Below are positions 55,774 to 63,880 of a stretch of 64,000 nt of DNA, one piece after another. Location: contig CAVYPM010000006.1 in assembly GCA_963770375.1 (NCBI GenBank), positions 359,260 to 423,259 on the forward strand, written 5' to 3'. Numbering within the stretch: the first letter of the stretch is position 1; every line of letters begins with the position of its first letter. The notes below the pieces were generated by a model. That model made no database searches, was not told the DNA's origin, and saw only the letters and a list, made by a program, of their open reading frames with translations. The position numbers and the translations under genes are program-made. The stretch comes from DASVBE01 sp963770375. GTDB taxonomy: Bacteria > Actinomycetota > Actinomycetes > Streptosporangiales > Streptosporangiaceae.

Positions 55774-56601
55774 CTAGCCCGGCCATGGCGCGGCCGGCCA
55801 CGGGCCGAACACGCGGTCGCCGGTCGCGGTGACCGCGGCGCACAGCTCGGCGGTGTCCATGTCCTTCAGCTCGGCGATGAAGCGCAGGGTGTACGCGGAC
55901 ATGGCCGGCGTGTTCGGCTTGCCCCGGTTGGGCACCGGCGTGAGGAAAGGAGCGTCGGTCTCGACCAGGATCAGGCCGGCGGGCGCCACCGCGGCGGCGT
56001 CCCGCAGCGGCTGGGCGCTCGGGAACGTGATGTTGCCCGCGAAGCTCATCACGTAGCCCGCGTCCGCGCAGGCCCGGGCCAGCCCGGCGCCGCCGGAGAA
56101 GCAGTGGAACACCACGTGGTCCGGCGCCCCTTCCTCGGCCAGCAGCCGGAGCACGTCGTCGTGCGCCTCGCGGTCGTGGATGACCAGCGCCTTGCCGGTG
56201 TCCTTGGCGATCTGGATGTGCGCCCGGAACCACTCCTGCTGCACCTCGGGCGGCGCGTGGTCGCGGTAGTAGTCCAGCCCGGTCTCGCCGACCGCGACCA
56301 CGGACGGCTGCGCCGCCAGCCCGGCCAGCTCGGCCAGCACCTCGTCCTTCCCCAGCTTCGCCGCGTCCGCGGTCGAGTTCGGGTGGATGGCGACCCCCGC
56401 CCGGACCGGCCCCGGCTGCGCGGCCAGCGCCGCCGCCCACCGGGACGACTCCAGGTCCGTGCCGATGGTGATCATCCGGGTGATGCCGGCCGCGGCCGCC
56501 TCGGCCACCACGTCTGGCGTCGGGCGGTCGATCATCTCCAGGTGGCAGTGGCTGTCGAAGGCCGGGGCGGGCAGCGGCTCGGGCGGGCGGGCTGCGCTCA
56601 C
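55774..56601 (-). CDS. tatD: TatD-family metal-dependent hydrolase
   Basis: 275 aa TIM-barrel amidohydrolase/DNase family. Metal ligands: FDSHCHL, GETGLDYYRD (Glu), VIHDREAHDDVL, FHCFSGG, and VETDAPFLTP. Members are 3'-5' exonucleases or deoxyribonucleases. GTG 56601 overlaps the metG stop (GTGA), the usual actinobacterial metG-tatD arrangement. Confidence 0.92.
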   Translation of the reverse strand: MSAARPPEPLPAPAFDSHCHLEMIDRPTPDVVAEAAAAGITRMITIGTDLESSRWAAALAAQPGPVRAGVAIHPNSTADAAKLGKDEVLAELAGLAAQPSVVAVGETGLDYYRDHAPPEVQQEWFRAHIQIAKDTGKALVIHDREAHDDVLRLLAEEGAPDHVVFHCFSGGAGLARACADAGYVMSFAGNITFPSAQPLRDAAAVAPAGLILVETDAPFLTPVPNRGKPNTPAMSAYTLRFIAELKDMDTAELCAAVTATGDRVFGPWPAAPWPG

Positions 56602-58394
56602 CCCTGCTCCAGCCGGGCCAGCTCCTCGTCGGCCACGGCCGGGTCCAGCTTGGTGAACAGCGGGACCGGCGTGGCCAGCGGGGTGCCCGGCTTGACCGGC
56701 ATGTGCTCCCACCGGGCCGCGACCTCGCCGTAGTCGCCGGTGATCACCGGGTACTCCGCGCCGCCCTCCTCGCTGACCTCGTCCACCCGGGGGCGCCCTG
56801 ACCACTCGCCGGTGCCGCCGAGCAGCTCGAACACCTTCTGCGAGGACTCCGGCAGGAACGGGGTGAGCAGCGTCTTGCCGTCGTCGACCAGCTGGAGCGC
56901 GACGTGCAGGATCGTCTTCATCCGCTCCGGGTCGGACTCACGGAGCTTCCACGGCGCCTGGTCGGACAGGTACTTGTTGGCCTCGGCCACGGTCCGCATC
57001 GCCTCGGTGATCGCGGCCTTGAACCGGGACCGGCCCAGCGATTCGCCCACCGCGCCGAACGCCTGCCGGGATGCCTCCAGGATGGCCTGGTCGGCGTCGG
57101 TGAGCGCGCCGGGCGCCGGGATCTCGCCGATGTTGCGGGCCGCGAACGACACCGTGCGGTTGACCAGGTTGCCCCAGTTGGCCAGCAGCTCGTCGTTGTT
57201 GCGCCGGATGAACTCGGCCCAGGTGAAGTCGGTGTCCTGGTTCTCCGGGCCGGCCACCGCCACGTAGTAGCGCAGCGCGTCCACGCTGTACCGGGCCAGG
57301 AAGTCGCGCACGTAGATGACCACGGACCGGGACGAGGAGAACTTGCGGCCCTCCATCGTCAGGTACTCGCTGGAGACCACCTCGGTGGGCAGGTTCAGCG
57401 CGCCCAGCGAGCCCGGCGTGCCGCCGCGGGCGCCCTTGCCGCTGTAGCCGAGCAGCATCGCGGGCCAGATCTCGCTGTGGAAGACGATGTTGTCCTTGCC
57501 CATGAAGTAGTACGACTCGGCGTCCGGCGACTGCCACCAGGCCCGCCACGCGTCCGGGTCGCCGGACCGGCGGGCCCACTCGATCGACGCGGACAGGTAG
57601 CCGATGACCGCGTCGAACCATACGTAGATCCGCTTGTCCGGCCGGTCCCGCCAGCCGTCGAGCGGCACCGGCACGCCCCAGTCCAGGTCCCTGGTGATCG
57701 CCCGCGGCTGCAGATCGGACAGCAGGTTCAGGGAGAACTTGAGCACGTTGGGCCGCCACTGGCCGCTCTTGCTCTGCAGGTAGCTGCCCAGCGCGTCGGC
57801 GAACGCGGGCAGGTCGAGGAAGTAGTGCTCGGTCTCCACGAAGACCGGGGCCTCGCCGTTGATCCGCGAGTGCGGGCTGATCAGGTCGGCCGGGTCCAGC
57901 TGGTTGCCGCAGTTGTCGCACTGGTCGCCGCGCGCCCCGTCGTACCCGCAGATCGGGCAGGTGCCCTCGATGTAGCGGTCGGGCAGCGTGCGGCCGGTGG
58001 ACGGGGAGATCGCGCCCATCGTGGCCTTGGCGAAGATGTAGCCGTTGCGGATCAGGCCGGTGAAGATCTCCTGGGTGACCGCGTAGTGGTTGCGGGTCGT
58101 GGTCCGGGTGAACAGGTCGTAGGACATGTCCAGGCCCACCAGGTCGTTCACGATCACGCGGTTGTACCGGTCGGCCAGCTGCCGGGCGGTCACGCCCTCC
58201 GCGTCGGCCTGCACCTGGATCGGGGTGCCGTGCTCGTCGGTGCCGCTGACCATGAGCACCCGGTTGCCCGCCATCCGCTGGTAGCGGGAGAACATGTCGC
58301 AGGGCAGGCCGAACCCGGAGACGTGCCCGATGTGGCGGGGTCCGTTGGCGTACGGCCAGGCCGGCGCGGCCAGAATAGAGCGGCTTGTGGGCAT
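56598..58394 (-). CDS. metG: Methionyl-tRNA synthetase
   Basis: 598 aa class I synthetase. The HIGH motif is in ANGPRHIGHVSGFGLP, the zinc knuckle is CPICGYDGARGDQCDNCG, and the KMSKS position reads RKFSSSR. The anticodon-binding helical domain follows; no C-terminal tRNA-binding dimer domain is present. ATG 58394 (MPTSRSILAAPAWPYANGP). It charges tRNA-Met for initiation and elongation. Confidence 0.95.
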   Translation of the reverse strand: MPTSRSILAAPAWPYANGPRHIGHVSGFGLPCDMFSRYQRMAGNRVLMVSGTDEHGTPIQVQADAEGVTARQLADRYNRVIVNDLVGLDMSYDLFTRTTTRNHYAVTQEIFTGLIRNGYIFAKATMGAISPSTGRTLPDRYIEGTCPICGYDGARGDQCDNCGNQLDPADLISPHSRINGEAPVFVETEHYFLDLPAFADALGSYLQSKSGQWRPNVLKFSLNLLSDLQPRAITRDLDWGVPVPLDGWRDRPDKRIYVWFDAVIGYLSASIEWARRSGDPDAWRAWWQSPDAESYYFMGKDNIVFHSEIWPAMLLGYSGKGARGGTPGSLGALNLPTEVVSSEYLTMEGRKFSSSRSVVIYVRDFLARYSVDALRYYVAVAGPENQDTDFTWAEFIRRNNDELLANWGNLVNRTVSFAARNIGEIPAPGALTDADQAILEASRQAFGAVGESLGRSRFKAAITEAMRTVAEANKYLSDQAPWKLRESDPERMKTILHVALQLVDDGKTLLTPFLPESSQKVFELLGGTGEWSGRPRVDEVSEEGGAEYPVITGDYGEVAARWEHMPVKPGTPLATPVPLFTKLDPAVADEELARLEQG

Positions 58395-58431
58395 GGCCTT
58401 AGCCTAGGCCCACCTCGCAGCGCTTATGCCG

Positions 58432-59319
58432 CTACGGCGGCGCAGGCAGATCGGGCTGCACGACCGCGTTGTAGACCTCCCGGCGGCGCAGCCCGCGCTC
58501 GGCGGCCACCGCGGCGATCGCGTCCCGGCGGCTGATCCCGGCCTGCTCCCGCCGGGCCACTTCCGCCGCCGCCTCGGCTACCGTCCCCTGCGCCCCGCCC
58601 TCCGCCGCCCCGGCCACGACCAGCGTGATCTCCCCGAGCACCGGCCCGGAGGCCTCCCCACCGCCGGCCTCGCCCGCCACGCCCGCGGCCAGCTCACCGA
58701 GCGTCCCCCGGCGGATCTCCTCGTGCGTCTTGGTCAGCTCCCGGCACAGCACCGCGGCCCGGTCCGCCCCGAACGCCGCCGCCAGCTCCGCAAGCATTGT
58801 TCTGACCCGCCGGCGCGACTCGAAGAAGATCATGGTCCGCGGCTCACCGGCCAGCCCGGCGAGCCGGCGCCCGCGCTCCTGGTCCTTGCGCGGCAGGAAC
58901 CCCTCGAAGCAGAACCGGTCCGACGGCAGCCCGGACACCGCCAGCGCGGCGGTCACCGCGGACGGCCCGGGCAGCACCCGCACGGCCACGCCCGCCGCGG
59001 CAGCGGCGGCCACCAGCCGGTAGCCAGGGTCGCTCACCGCCGGCATCCCGGCGTCGGTGACCAGCAGAACGTCAAGGCCGGCCAGCAGGTCCGCGATCAG
59101 CCCCGGCGTCCGCGCCGACTCGACCGCGTCGTAGTACGACACCACGCGCCCAGCAATCCGTACTCCGATATCCGCGGCCAGCCGCCGAACCCGCCGGGTG
59201 TCCTCGGCGGCGATCACCGGGGCCTCCGCCAGCGCGGCGGCCAGCCGGGGCGGCGCGTCGTCCGGCCGGCCGATGCCCGTCCCGGCGACCAGCAGCGTTC
59301 CCGCTGTGCCGTTGCCCAT
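58432..59319 (-). CDS. rsmI: 16S rRNA (cytidine-1402-2'-O)-methyltransferase
   Basis: 295 aa tetrapyrrole-methylase fold. Motifs: AGTGIGRPDDAPPRL, VIAAEDTRRVRRLA, VTDAGMPAVSDPGYRLV, and LPSDRFCFEGFLPRK. It methylates C1402 of 16S rRNA. It is divergent from the PMT mannosyltransferase gene, an arrangement also found in mycobacteria. Confidence 0.92.
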   Translation of the reverse strand: MGNGTAGTLLVAGTGIGRPDDAPPRLAAALAEAPVIAAEDTRRVRRLAADIGVRIAGRVVSYYDAVESARTPGLIADLLAGLDVLLVTDAGMPAVSDPGYRLVAAAAAAGVAVRVLPGPSAVTAALAVSGLPSDRFCFEGFLPRKDQERGRRLAGLAGEPRTMIFFESRRRVRTMLAELAAAFGADRAAVLCRELTKTHEEIRRGTLGELAAGVAGEAGGGEASGPVLGEITLVVAGAAEGGAQGTVAEAAAEVARREQAGISRRDAIAAVAAERGLRRREVYNAVVQPDLPAPP

Positions 59320-59362
59320 GCCGCCTTCCCGCCTGGGCGAGCGCCGGACTGCCCGGCCCGCC

Positions 59363-59368
59363 TACGAT
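59363..59368 (+). promoter_or_regulatory. Possible -10 box giving a leaderless PMT transcript
   Basis: TACGAT lies 8 nt before the mannosyltransferase ATG, so transcription from it would start at or next to the start codon. No ribosome-binding site is visible in the short gap to rsmI. No good -35 box is present, so this is tentative. Confidence 0.35.
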
Positions 59369-59376
59369 GGCACCCG

Positions 59377-61035
59377 ATGATGGCATACGAGGCGGTCCCG
59401 CAGGCCGGTCAGGCGGGGCAGGGGCAGGAAGGCGGCTCCGGAGAGCCGCCCCCGCCCGGCCCGGCTACCGCACGGGCGATGGCGCTGGCCGCCAAGCTCG
59501 CGCCGGCGCTGCCCGGCAACCGGTTCCTCGGCTGGCTCGGCCCTCTGCTGATCACCGCGCTCGGCACGTTCCTGCGGTTCAACCGGCTGTCGATCCCGCA
59601 CGCGATCGTCTTCGACGAGACGTACTACGTCGGCGACGCGTACGGCATCCTGAAGCACGGCGTGGAGATCAACCACGTCCACAACGCGAACGGGCTGCTC
59701 CGCACCGGCTCGTCCACGCACATCCTGGCCACCGGCCCTGAGTTCGTCGTGCACCCGCCGCTGGGCAAGGAGACGATCGCCGTCGGCGAGTGGCTGTTCG
59801 GCCTGACCCCGTTCGGCTGGCGGCTGATGGTCGCCATCCTCGGCTCGCTGGCCATCCTGATGACCGCCCGGATCGCCCGCCGGATGACCAGGTCCAACCT
59901 GCTCGGCTGCGTGGCCGGGCTGCTGCTGGCCCTGGACGGCCTCGAGTTCGTGATGAGCCGCACCGCGCTGCTGGACATCAGCGTGATGTTCTGGGTGCTG
60001 GCCGCGTTCGGCTGCCTGGTGATCGACCGGGACCGCAGCCGGGCCCGGCTGGCCGCGGCCGTGCTGCGGGACGCGGAAAGAGCCGACGTGGCCGCCGAGG
60101 CCGGGATACGGCCGCTGCCCCCGGGGCCCGGGCCGCGGCTCGGGCTGCGCTGGTGGCGGGTGGCCGCCGGGCTGTGCCTGGGCCTGGCCATCGCGTCGAA
60201 GTGGAACGGCATCTGGTTCCTCCCGGTGTTCGCGGTGATGACGCTGGCCTGGGACGTCGGCGCGCGGAAGACCGCCGGATTCACCAGCCCCGGCGGCCAG
60301 ACCGCGCGGGACGGGCTCTGGCTGCCGCTCTCGTTCGGCCTGGTGCCGGCGGCGGCTTACCTGGCCTCGTGGTCGGGCTGGTTCGCCTCGCCGTACGGCT
60401 ACGACCGTCAGTGGGCCGTGCAGCACGGCGTCCACAACCCGATCTGGGCCGCGCTGGACTCGCTGTACCAGTACCAGCGCCAGGTCCTCGACTTCAGCGT
60501 GACGCTGACCCAGCACCACCCGTACCAGTCCTGGCCGTGGTCCTGGCTGGTGATGAGCCGCCCGGTGTCCATGTACTACAACGGCCACTCGCACGCGTGC
60601 GGGGTGCATAACTGCGCGCAGGAGGTGCTGGCCATCGGCACCCCGGCGATCTGGTGGGCGTCGATCCCGGCGCTGATCGCCTGCCTGGTGTGGTGGCTGC
60701 TGCGCCGCGACTGGCGGGCCGGCGCGGTGCTGGCCGGGGTGGCGGCGGGCTGGCTGCCCTGGTTCTGGTACGCCTGGCACGACCACCGCACGATGTTCTT
60801 CTTCTACGCGGTGGTGTTCGACCCGTTCCTGGTTATCGCGCTGACGCTGTGCCTGGGACTGATCATCGGGCCCGCCCGGGCCAGCATCGGCCGCCGGGCC
60901 GCCGGGGCCGGCCTGGCCGGCGCGTACCTGCTCGCCGTCGTCGCCGACTTCTGGTACATGTACCCGCTGTTCGCCGCCAAGATCATTCCGTACACATCCT
61001 GGCTGGCCAGAATGTGGTATCACCGCTGGATCTGA
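59377..61035 (+). CDS. Polyprenyl-phosphate-mannose-protein O-mannosyltransferase
   Basis: 552-aa GT39 (PMT) membrane enzyme. About eleven helices; the catalytic Asp-Glu in the first loop is VFDETYYVGDAYG, followed by HPPLGKETIAVGEW. C-terminal segments WFWYAWHDHRTMFFFYAVVFDPF and the Tyr-rich DFWYMYPLF are typical. It transfers mannose from polyprenyl-phosphate-mannose to Ser/Thr of proteins during Sec export. Two adjacent ATGs (59377, 59380) are possible starts. A disordered Gly/Pro N-terminus of ~35 residues precedes the first helix. Confidence 0.92.
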   Translation: MMAYEAVPQAGQAGQGQEGGSGEPPPPGPATARAMALAAKLAPALPGNRFLGWLGPLLITALGTFLRFNRLSIPHAIVFDETYYVGDAYGILKHGVEINHVHNANGLLRTGSSTHILATGPEFVVHPPLGKETIAVGEWLFGLTPFGWRLMVAILGSLAILMTARIARRMTRSNLLGCVAGLLLALDGLEFVMSRTALLDISVMFWVLAAFGCLVIDRDRSRARLAAAVLRDAERADVAAEAGIRPLPPGPGPRLGLRWWRVAAGLCLGLAIASKWNGIWFLPVFAVMTLAWDVGARKTAGFTSPGGQTARDGLWLPLSFGLVPAAAYLASWSGWFASPYGYDRQWAVQHGVHNPIWAALDSLYQYQRQVLDFSVTLTQHHPYQSWPWSWLVMSRPVSMYYNGHSHACGVHNCAQEVLAIGTPAIWWASIPALIACLVWWLLRRDWRAGAVLAGVAAGWLPWFWYAWHDHRTMFFFYAVVFDPFLVIALTLCLGLIIGPARASIGRRAAGAGLAGAYLLAVVADFWYMYPLFAAKIIPYTSWLARMWYHRWI

Positions 61036-61109
61036 GCGATCTGTAGTACAGGGGCCACTGACGGTCCTGCTGAGGGGGCGGCACTTGCGCGCCGGGGGCG
61101 GCGGCACTT

Positions 61110-61125
61110 TCGCGATACATCGCGA
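61110..61125. promoter_or_regulatory. Perfect inverted repeat and -10 element upstream of the sigma factor gene
   Basis: TCGCGATACATCGCGA has 7-bp arms around a 2-bp centre. Five bases further on is TACGAT (61131-61136), a plausible -10, so a bound dimer would cover the -35/-10 spacer. It lies 105 nt upstream of the sigma factor ATG. The regulator is unknown. The rest of 61036-61229 contains no gene. Confidence 0.5.
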
Positions 61126-61229
61126 GGCGGTACGATGAGACGCAGCGCAAATTTATCCCGCTGGACGCGGCCAAAGAGCGTCCCCGCTTCGTCTATAGGG
61201 TGACGGGTTAACGAGGAGCGGAGCACGCG

Positions 61230-61823
61230 ATGAGCCCGAGCGATCAGGCACCGGACCGTAATGGCCGGTTTGAGCAGGATGTGGTGCCGTTCCTTGGTCA
61301 GCTGTACCCTGCCGCGCTGCGCATGACCAGGAACCCGTCGGACGCCGAGGACCTGGTCCAGGAGACGTCGGTCAAGGCCTACGCCGCGTTCCACCAGTTC
61401 ATGCCGGGCACCAACCTGCGCGCCTGGCTGCACCGGATCCTGGCCAACACGTTCATCAACTCCTACCGCAAGAAGCGCCGCGAGCCGCTCGCCGCCCTGT
61501 CGACCGACTTCCAGGAGGACTGGCAGTCCGGCACCGACCCGCTGGCGGGCCCGGCCCGGTCGGCGGAGGCCGAGGCGCTGGACCGGCTGGCCGACTCGGA
61601 GATCCTCCGCGCCCTTCGCGACCTGCCCGAGGAGTTCCGCACCGCGGTCTACCTGGCCGACATCGAGGGCTACCCGTACCGGGAGATCGCCGAGATCATG
61701 GGCACGCCGATCGGCACCGTGATGTCGCGGCTGCACCGCGGCCGGGGCAAGCTGCGCCAGCGGCTGGCCTCGTACGCGCCGAAGCCCACGCCCGCCCCCC
61801 GCGGCGGCCTGGCCCTGACCTGA
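61230..61823 (+). CDS. ECF sigma factor of the SigR/SigH type without an adjacent anti-sigma gene
   Basis: 197 aa. Region 2 (YPAALRMTRNPSDAEDLVQET, with KAYAAFHQFMPGTNLRAWL) and region 4 (LRDLPEEFRTAVYLADIEG, YREIAEIMGTPIGTVMSRLHRGR) closely follow the thiol-stress sigma factors SigR of Streptomyces and SigH of Mycobacterium. Those are followed by the zinc anti-sigma gene rsrA/rshA; here nothing with an HxxxCxxC motif follows before the terminator. ATG 61230 has a GAGGAGCGGAG leader. Either it is an orphan paralogue or its partner is elsewhere. Confidence 0.88.
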   Translation: MSPSDQAPDRNGRFEQDVVPFLGQLYPAALRMTRNPSDAEDLVQETSVKAYAAFHQFMPGTNLRAWLHRILANTFINSYRKKRREPLAALSTDFQEDWQSGTDPLAGPARSAEAEALDRLADSEILRALRDLPEEFRTAVYLADIEGYPYREIAEIMGTPIGTVMSRLHRGRGKLRQRLASYAPKPTPAPRGGLALT

Positions 61824-61949
61824 GCCTTACTCGCCCGGCCACCACGCGAGGAAGCGCACCCACTTACGGCCCAGAACCCGGCCCAGCCCGCAAGCCCGGG
61901 CGGGCCCGCCCCCGGTGGCCCGGCCGGCCGCGTGCTGGCCACCCGCCAG

Positions 61950-61988
61950 CAGGCCCAGGACGGCCCCGCGGGGCGCGTCCTGGGCCTG
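61950..61988. terminator. Strong bidirectional hairpin between the sigma factor and the fascin-like gene
   Basis: A 13-bp stem CAGGCCCAGGACG/CGTCCTGGGCCTG encloses a second palindrome, GCCCCGCGGGGC, with a one-base bulge. It lies in the 209-nt gap between two convergent genes and probably terminates both. No T-run follows, as usual in high-GC actinobacteria. Confidence 0.7.
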
Positions 61989-62032
61989 GTCAGGACCTGG
62001 CGGTCAGCCGGCCAGCGGCCGCCGGTTCATTA

Positions 62033-62605
62033 CTAATGGCAGGAGAAAAAGAATTCCTCCCACGCCTGGATCTGGGTCGCGTTGCTGTGAATCGCCTCAA
62101 AGGCGCTTCCGATGCCGCCGGAGTTCACCGCGGTCAGGTAATGGCCATCGATGGTCTGGATGGCGTACCAGCCCGAGCTCCCATTCGTGGCCAGCGGGAC
62201 AAGGGTGAACTTCTCCCACGCCTGGAGCAGGGTCGCGTTGCTGTGGATCACGTCCGTGGTCCGCCCGCCGCCGCCCACGGCCGTCAGGAAGTTCCCGTTG
62301 ATGGTCCTGATGCCATAGTGGGGTGGCGAGGCGCCATCGAAGGAGTTGACTATGGTGAAGGTCTCCCAGGTGCTGGCCACCGTGCGGTTGGTCTCGATCA
62401 CGTCCGTGGTCCGCCCGCCGCCGCCGATCGCCGACAGGTAGTGCCCGTCGAAGGCCCGGATGGTGCAGACCGCCGTGGAGACGGTCGCCGGAACGATCGT
62501 CTGGCCGGTGCTCGCGGATGCCACGCCCGTCAGTCCCAGCGCGGCCAGCCCCGTTGCAGCGGCCGCGATCGCTGTCACACGGCCGAGTGCGTGCCTGATG
62601 CTCAT
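62033..62605 (-). CDS. Secreted single-domain fascin-like beta-trefoil protein
   Basis: 190 aa. A Sec signal peptide (about residues 1-32: Arg near the start, hydrophobic AIAAAATGLAALGLTGV, cleavage near ASA) leads into three internal repeats of ~45 residues: IRAFDGHYLSAIGGGGRTTD, IRTINGNFLTAVGGGGRTTD and IQTIDGHYLTAVNSGGIGS. Each ends in a tryptophan strand (TWETFTIV, AWEKFTLV, AWEEFFFS). This is the fascin/beta-trefoil pattern seen in bacterial carbohydrate-binding modules. No catalytic domain is attached. Probable extracellular carbohydrate or surface binder; ligand unknown. ATG 62605. Confidence 0.75.
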   Translation of the reverse strand: MSIRHALGRVTAIAAAATGLAALGLTGVASASTGQTIVPATVSTAVCTIRAFDGHYLSAIGGGGRTTDVIETNRTVASTWETFTIVNSFDGASPPHYGIRTINGNFLTAVGGGGRTTDVIHSNATLLQAWEKFTLVPLATNGSSGWYAIQTIDGHYLTAVNSGGIGSAFEAIHSNATQIQAWEEFFFSCH

Positions 62606-62863
62606 GTGCTGATCTCATTCCCTCGGATGGCTGGCCCCGGATAGTCAGGACGGTATGAGGGGCGCTCCGTGCGGGGCATCGGTCAGATGACCTATTTGAC
62701 TGATCCGTACAGGATTTACAGGATTGCCCCGGAGCGCGTCCGGAGCCTGGTCGGCCACGGTGGCACAGTCGTTGCCAGCTCCCAGCCAGCTGAGCCGGCC
62801 GGACGGCGCAGCGGTGACAGCCGGCCATCTCCATGATTCCGGCGGCTTTCGGGTGCGGGGGGG

Positions 62864-62944
62864 TTGCATCCCAGATCCGAAATCCCTCACCAGCCCATTA
62901 GCGACAGCCGGCGGCTGACGATCGAGTGGGCCACCGGGCTCTGA
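62864..62944 (+). repeat. Diverged duplicated segment, copy A (possible 3' gene remnant)
   Basis: Read from TTG 62864 this gives 26 codons and a TGA, with LHPRSEI near the start and RRLTIEWATGL at the end. Copy B at 63042-63122 has exactly the same length with no indels and keeps LxPxSEI, RRLxIEW and the stop. The conservation of frame and stop suggests both are C-terminal ends of a duplicated, now decayed gene. The family is not recognised. Confidence 0.4.
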
Positions 62945-63041
62945 TGTCCGGAGCCAGGCGCGTTTCATGATCCATCAGGAAATGATGCGCGATCACCAAG
63001 GCGGTCCTTCACAACCACGGCAGATACGCAATCTGGGGCGG

Positions 63042-63122
63042 TTGCGTCCCAAATCCGAAATCGATGACCAGGGCTGGCCTGAGCCCCGCCGGCTGGTCAT
63101 CGAGTGGACCGCCCAGCTCTGA
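63042..63122 (+). repeat. Diverged duplicated segment, copy B (possible 3' gene remnant)
   Basis: Counterpart of copy A: 26 codons plus TGA, with LRPKSEID at the start and RRLVIEWTAQL at the end. An open frame extends upstream to an ATG near 62984 (MRDHQGGPSQPRQ), which could make a ~46-residue peptide, but nothing else supports translation. Confidence 0.4.
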
Positions 63123-63307
63123 CGATCAGGAGCAGGAGCACTCCAGCCAGACGGAGCGGCTGGGGCGAGGACGCGCTGGTGCTGGCCTGGGCCGGTCCCG
63201 GCCCGGCGCGGGGGGCCCACCAACGCGGGGGACCCCGGTGGAGCTGCCCCCGCCCACCGGCCGACGCGACGGCTCCGGCGAGCGGATCACCCAGCCCCTG
63301 TCGGCCA

Positions 63308-63880
63308 TCAGCGGCTCGGCCCCGCCCGCGTAACCGGCCGCCCGTCGTCAGGCCGGCGCCGAGCGCGGCTGGGCCCGCAGATCGGCGCGGACCTGGCCGG
63401 GGTCACCCGGATGCTGGCCGATACCGCCGCGCTGCTCAGGCTGACCAGCGCCGTGACGATGGCGGCCAGGGCCACCAGGAACAGCGCGCCTATCAGCGCC
63501 TTGGGGATGGAGCCGGCCGTGGGACCCGGATCGGCGAGGTGAATGAGCTGCACAGCGCCGAACGCGACGGCCAGGTAGCCGCCCGACCGTGCCGCCGCCC
63601 TGGCCAGCGGCCGGCTGGGACGCGGGGGGCGGACGGGCCGGGTGTGCACACTGGCCGGGACGACGCCCGGCTCGGCGGGGATGTCCGCGGTGAGCGCAGC
63701 CAGGTCGGCGTAGGTCCGCGCGGTGAGCGCCTGGCCCGCCCGCACGCCGAGCTCATCCCGGGTCAGCCGCCCGTACACGAACGCGTCCTTGAGCGCCTCG
63801 ATCACCCGCTCACGGTCAGCGTGACCCGCCCGGATCCGGTCACGACCCGCTGCTGCACCCGGCTCTAGCGGTCCTGACAT
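63308..63880 (-). CDS. DUF1707 membrane protein
   Basis: 190 aa. The N-terminal DUF1707 domain (IRAGHADRERVIEALKDAF, then YGRLTRDELGVRAGQALTARTYADL) is a short helical module common in actinobacteria and related to SHOCT-type domains. Two hydrophobic helices follow (GGYLAVAFGAVQLIHLA; ALIGALFLVALAAIVTALVSL), then an Arg/Pro-rich tail. ATG 63880 is preferred over GTG 63889 because GAGGGGGTGG then has normal spacing. Function unknown; likely membrane-associated. Confidence 0.82.
   Translation of the reverse strand: MSGPLEPGAAAGRDRIRAGHADRERVIEALKDAFVYGRLTRDELGVRAGQALTARTYADLAALTADIPAEPGVVPASVHTRPVRPPRPSRPLARAAARSGGYLAVAFGAVQLIHLADPGPTAGSIPKALIGALFLVALAAIVTALVSLSSAAVSASIRVTPARSAPICGPSRARRRPDDGRPVTRAGPSR

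Larger units (their letters stand above)
62606..63307. other. 702-nt region without a confident gene, containing a diverged duplication
   Basis: No open frame on either strand shows recognisable homology. The main structure is a pair of similar ~80-nt segments (62864-62944 and 63042-63122), described separately. The plus-strand segment after 63122 is low-complexity GC-rich sequence. On the minus strand the left part should contain the promoter of the fascin-like gene. Confidence 0.5.

Noticed and set aside
58426..59376. Long upstream extension of the PMT mannosyltransferase frame
   Set aside because: It is antisense to rsmI, has no homology, and the paired ATGs at 59377/59380 match the family start.
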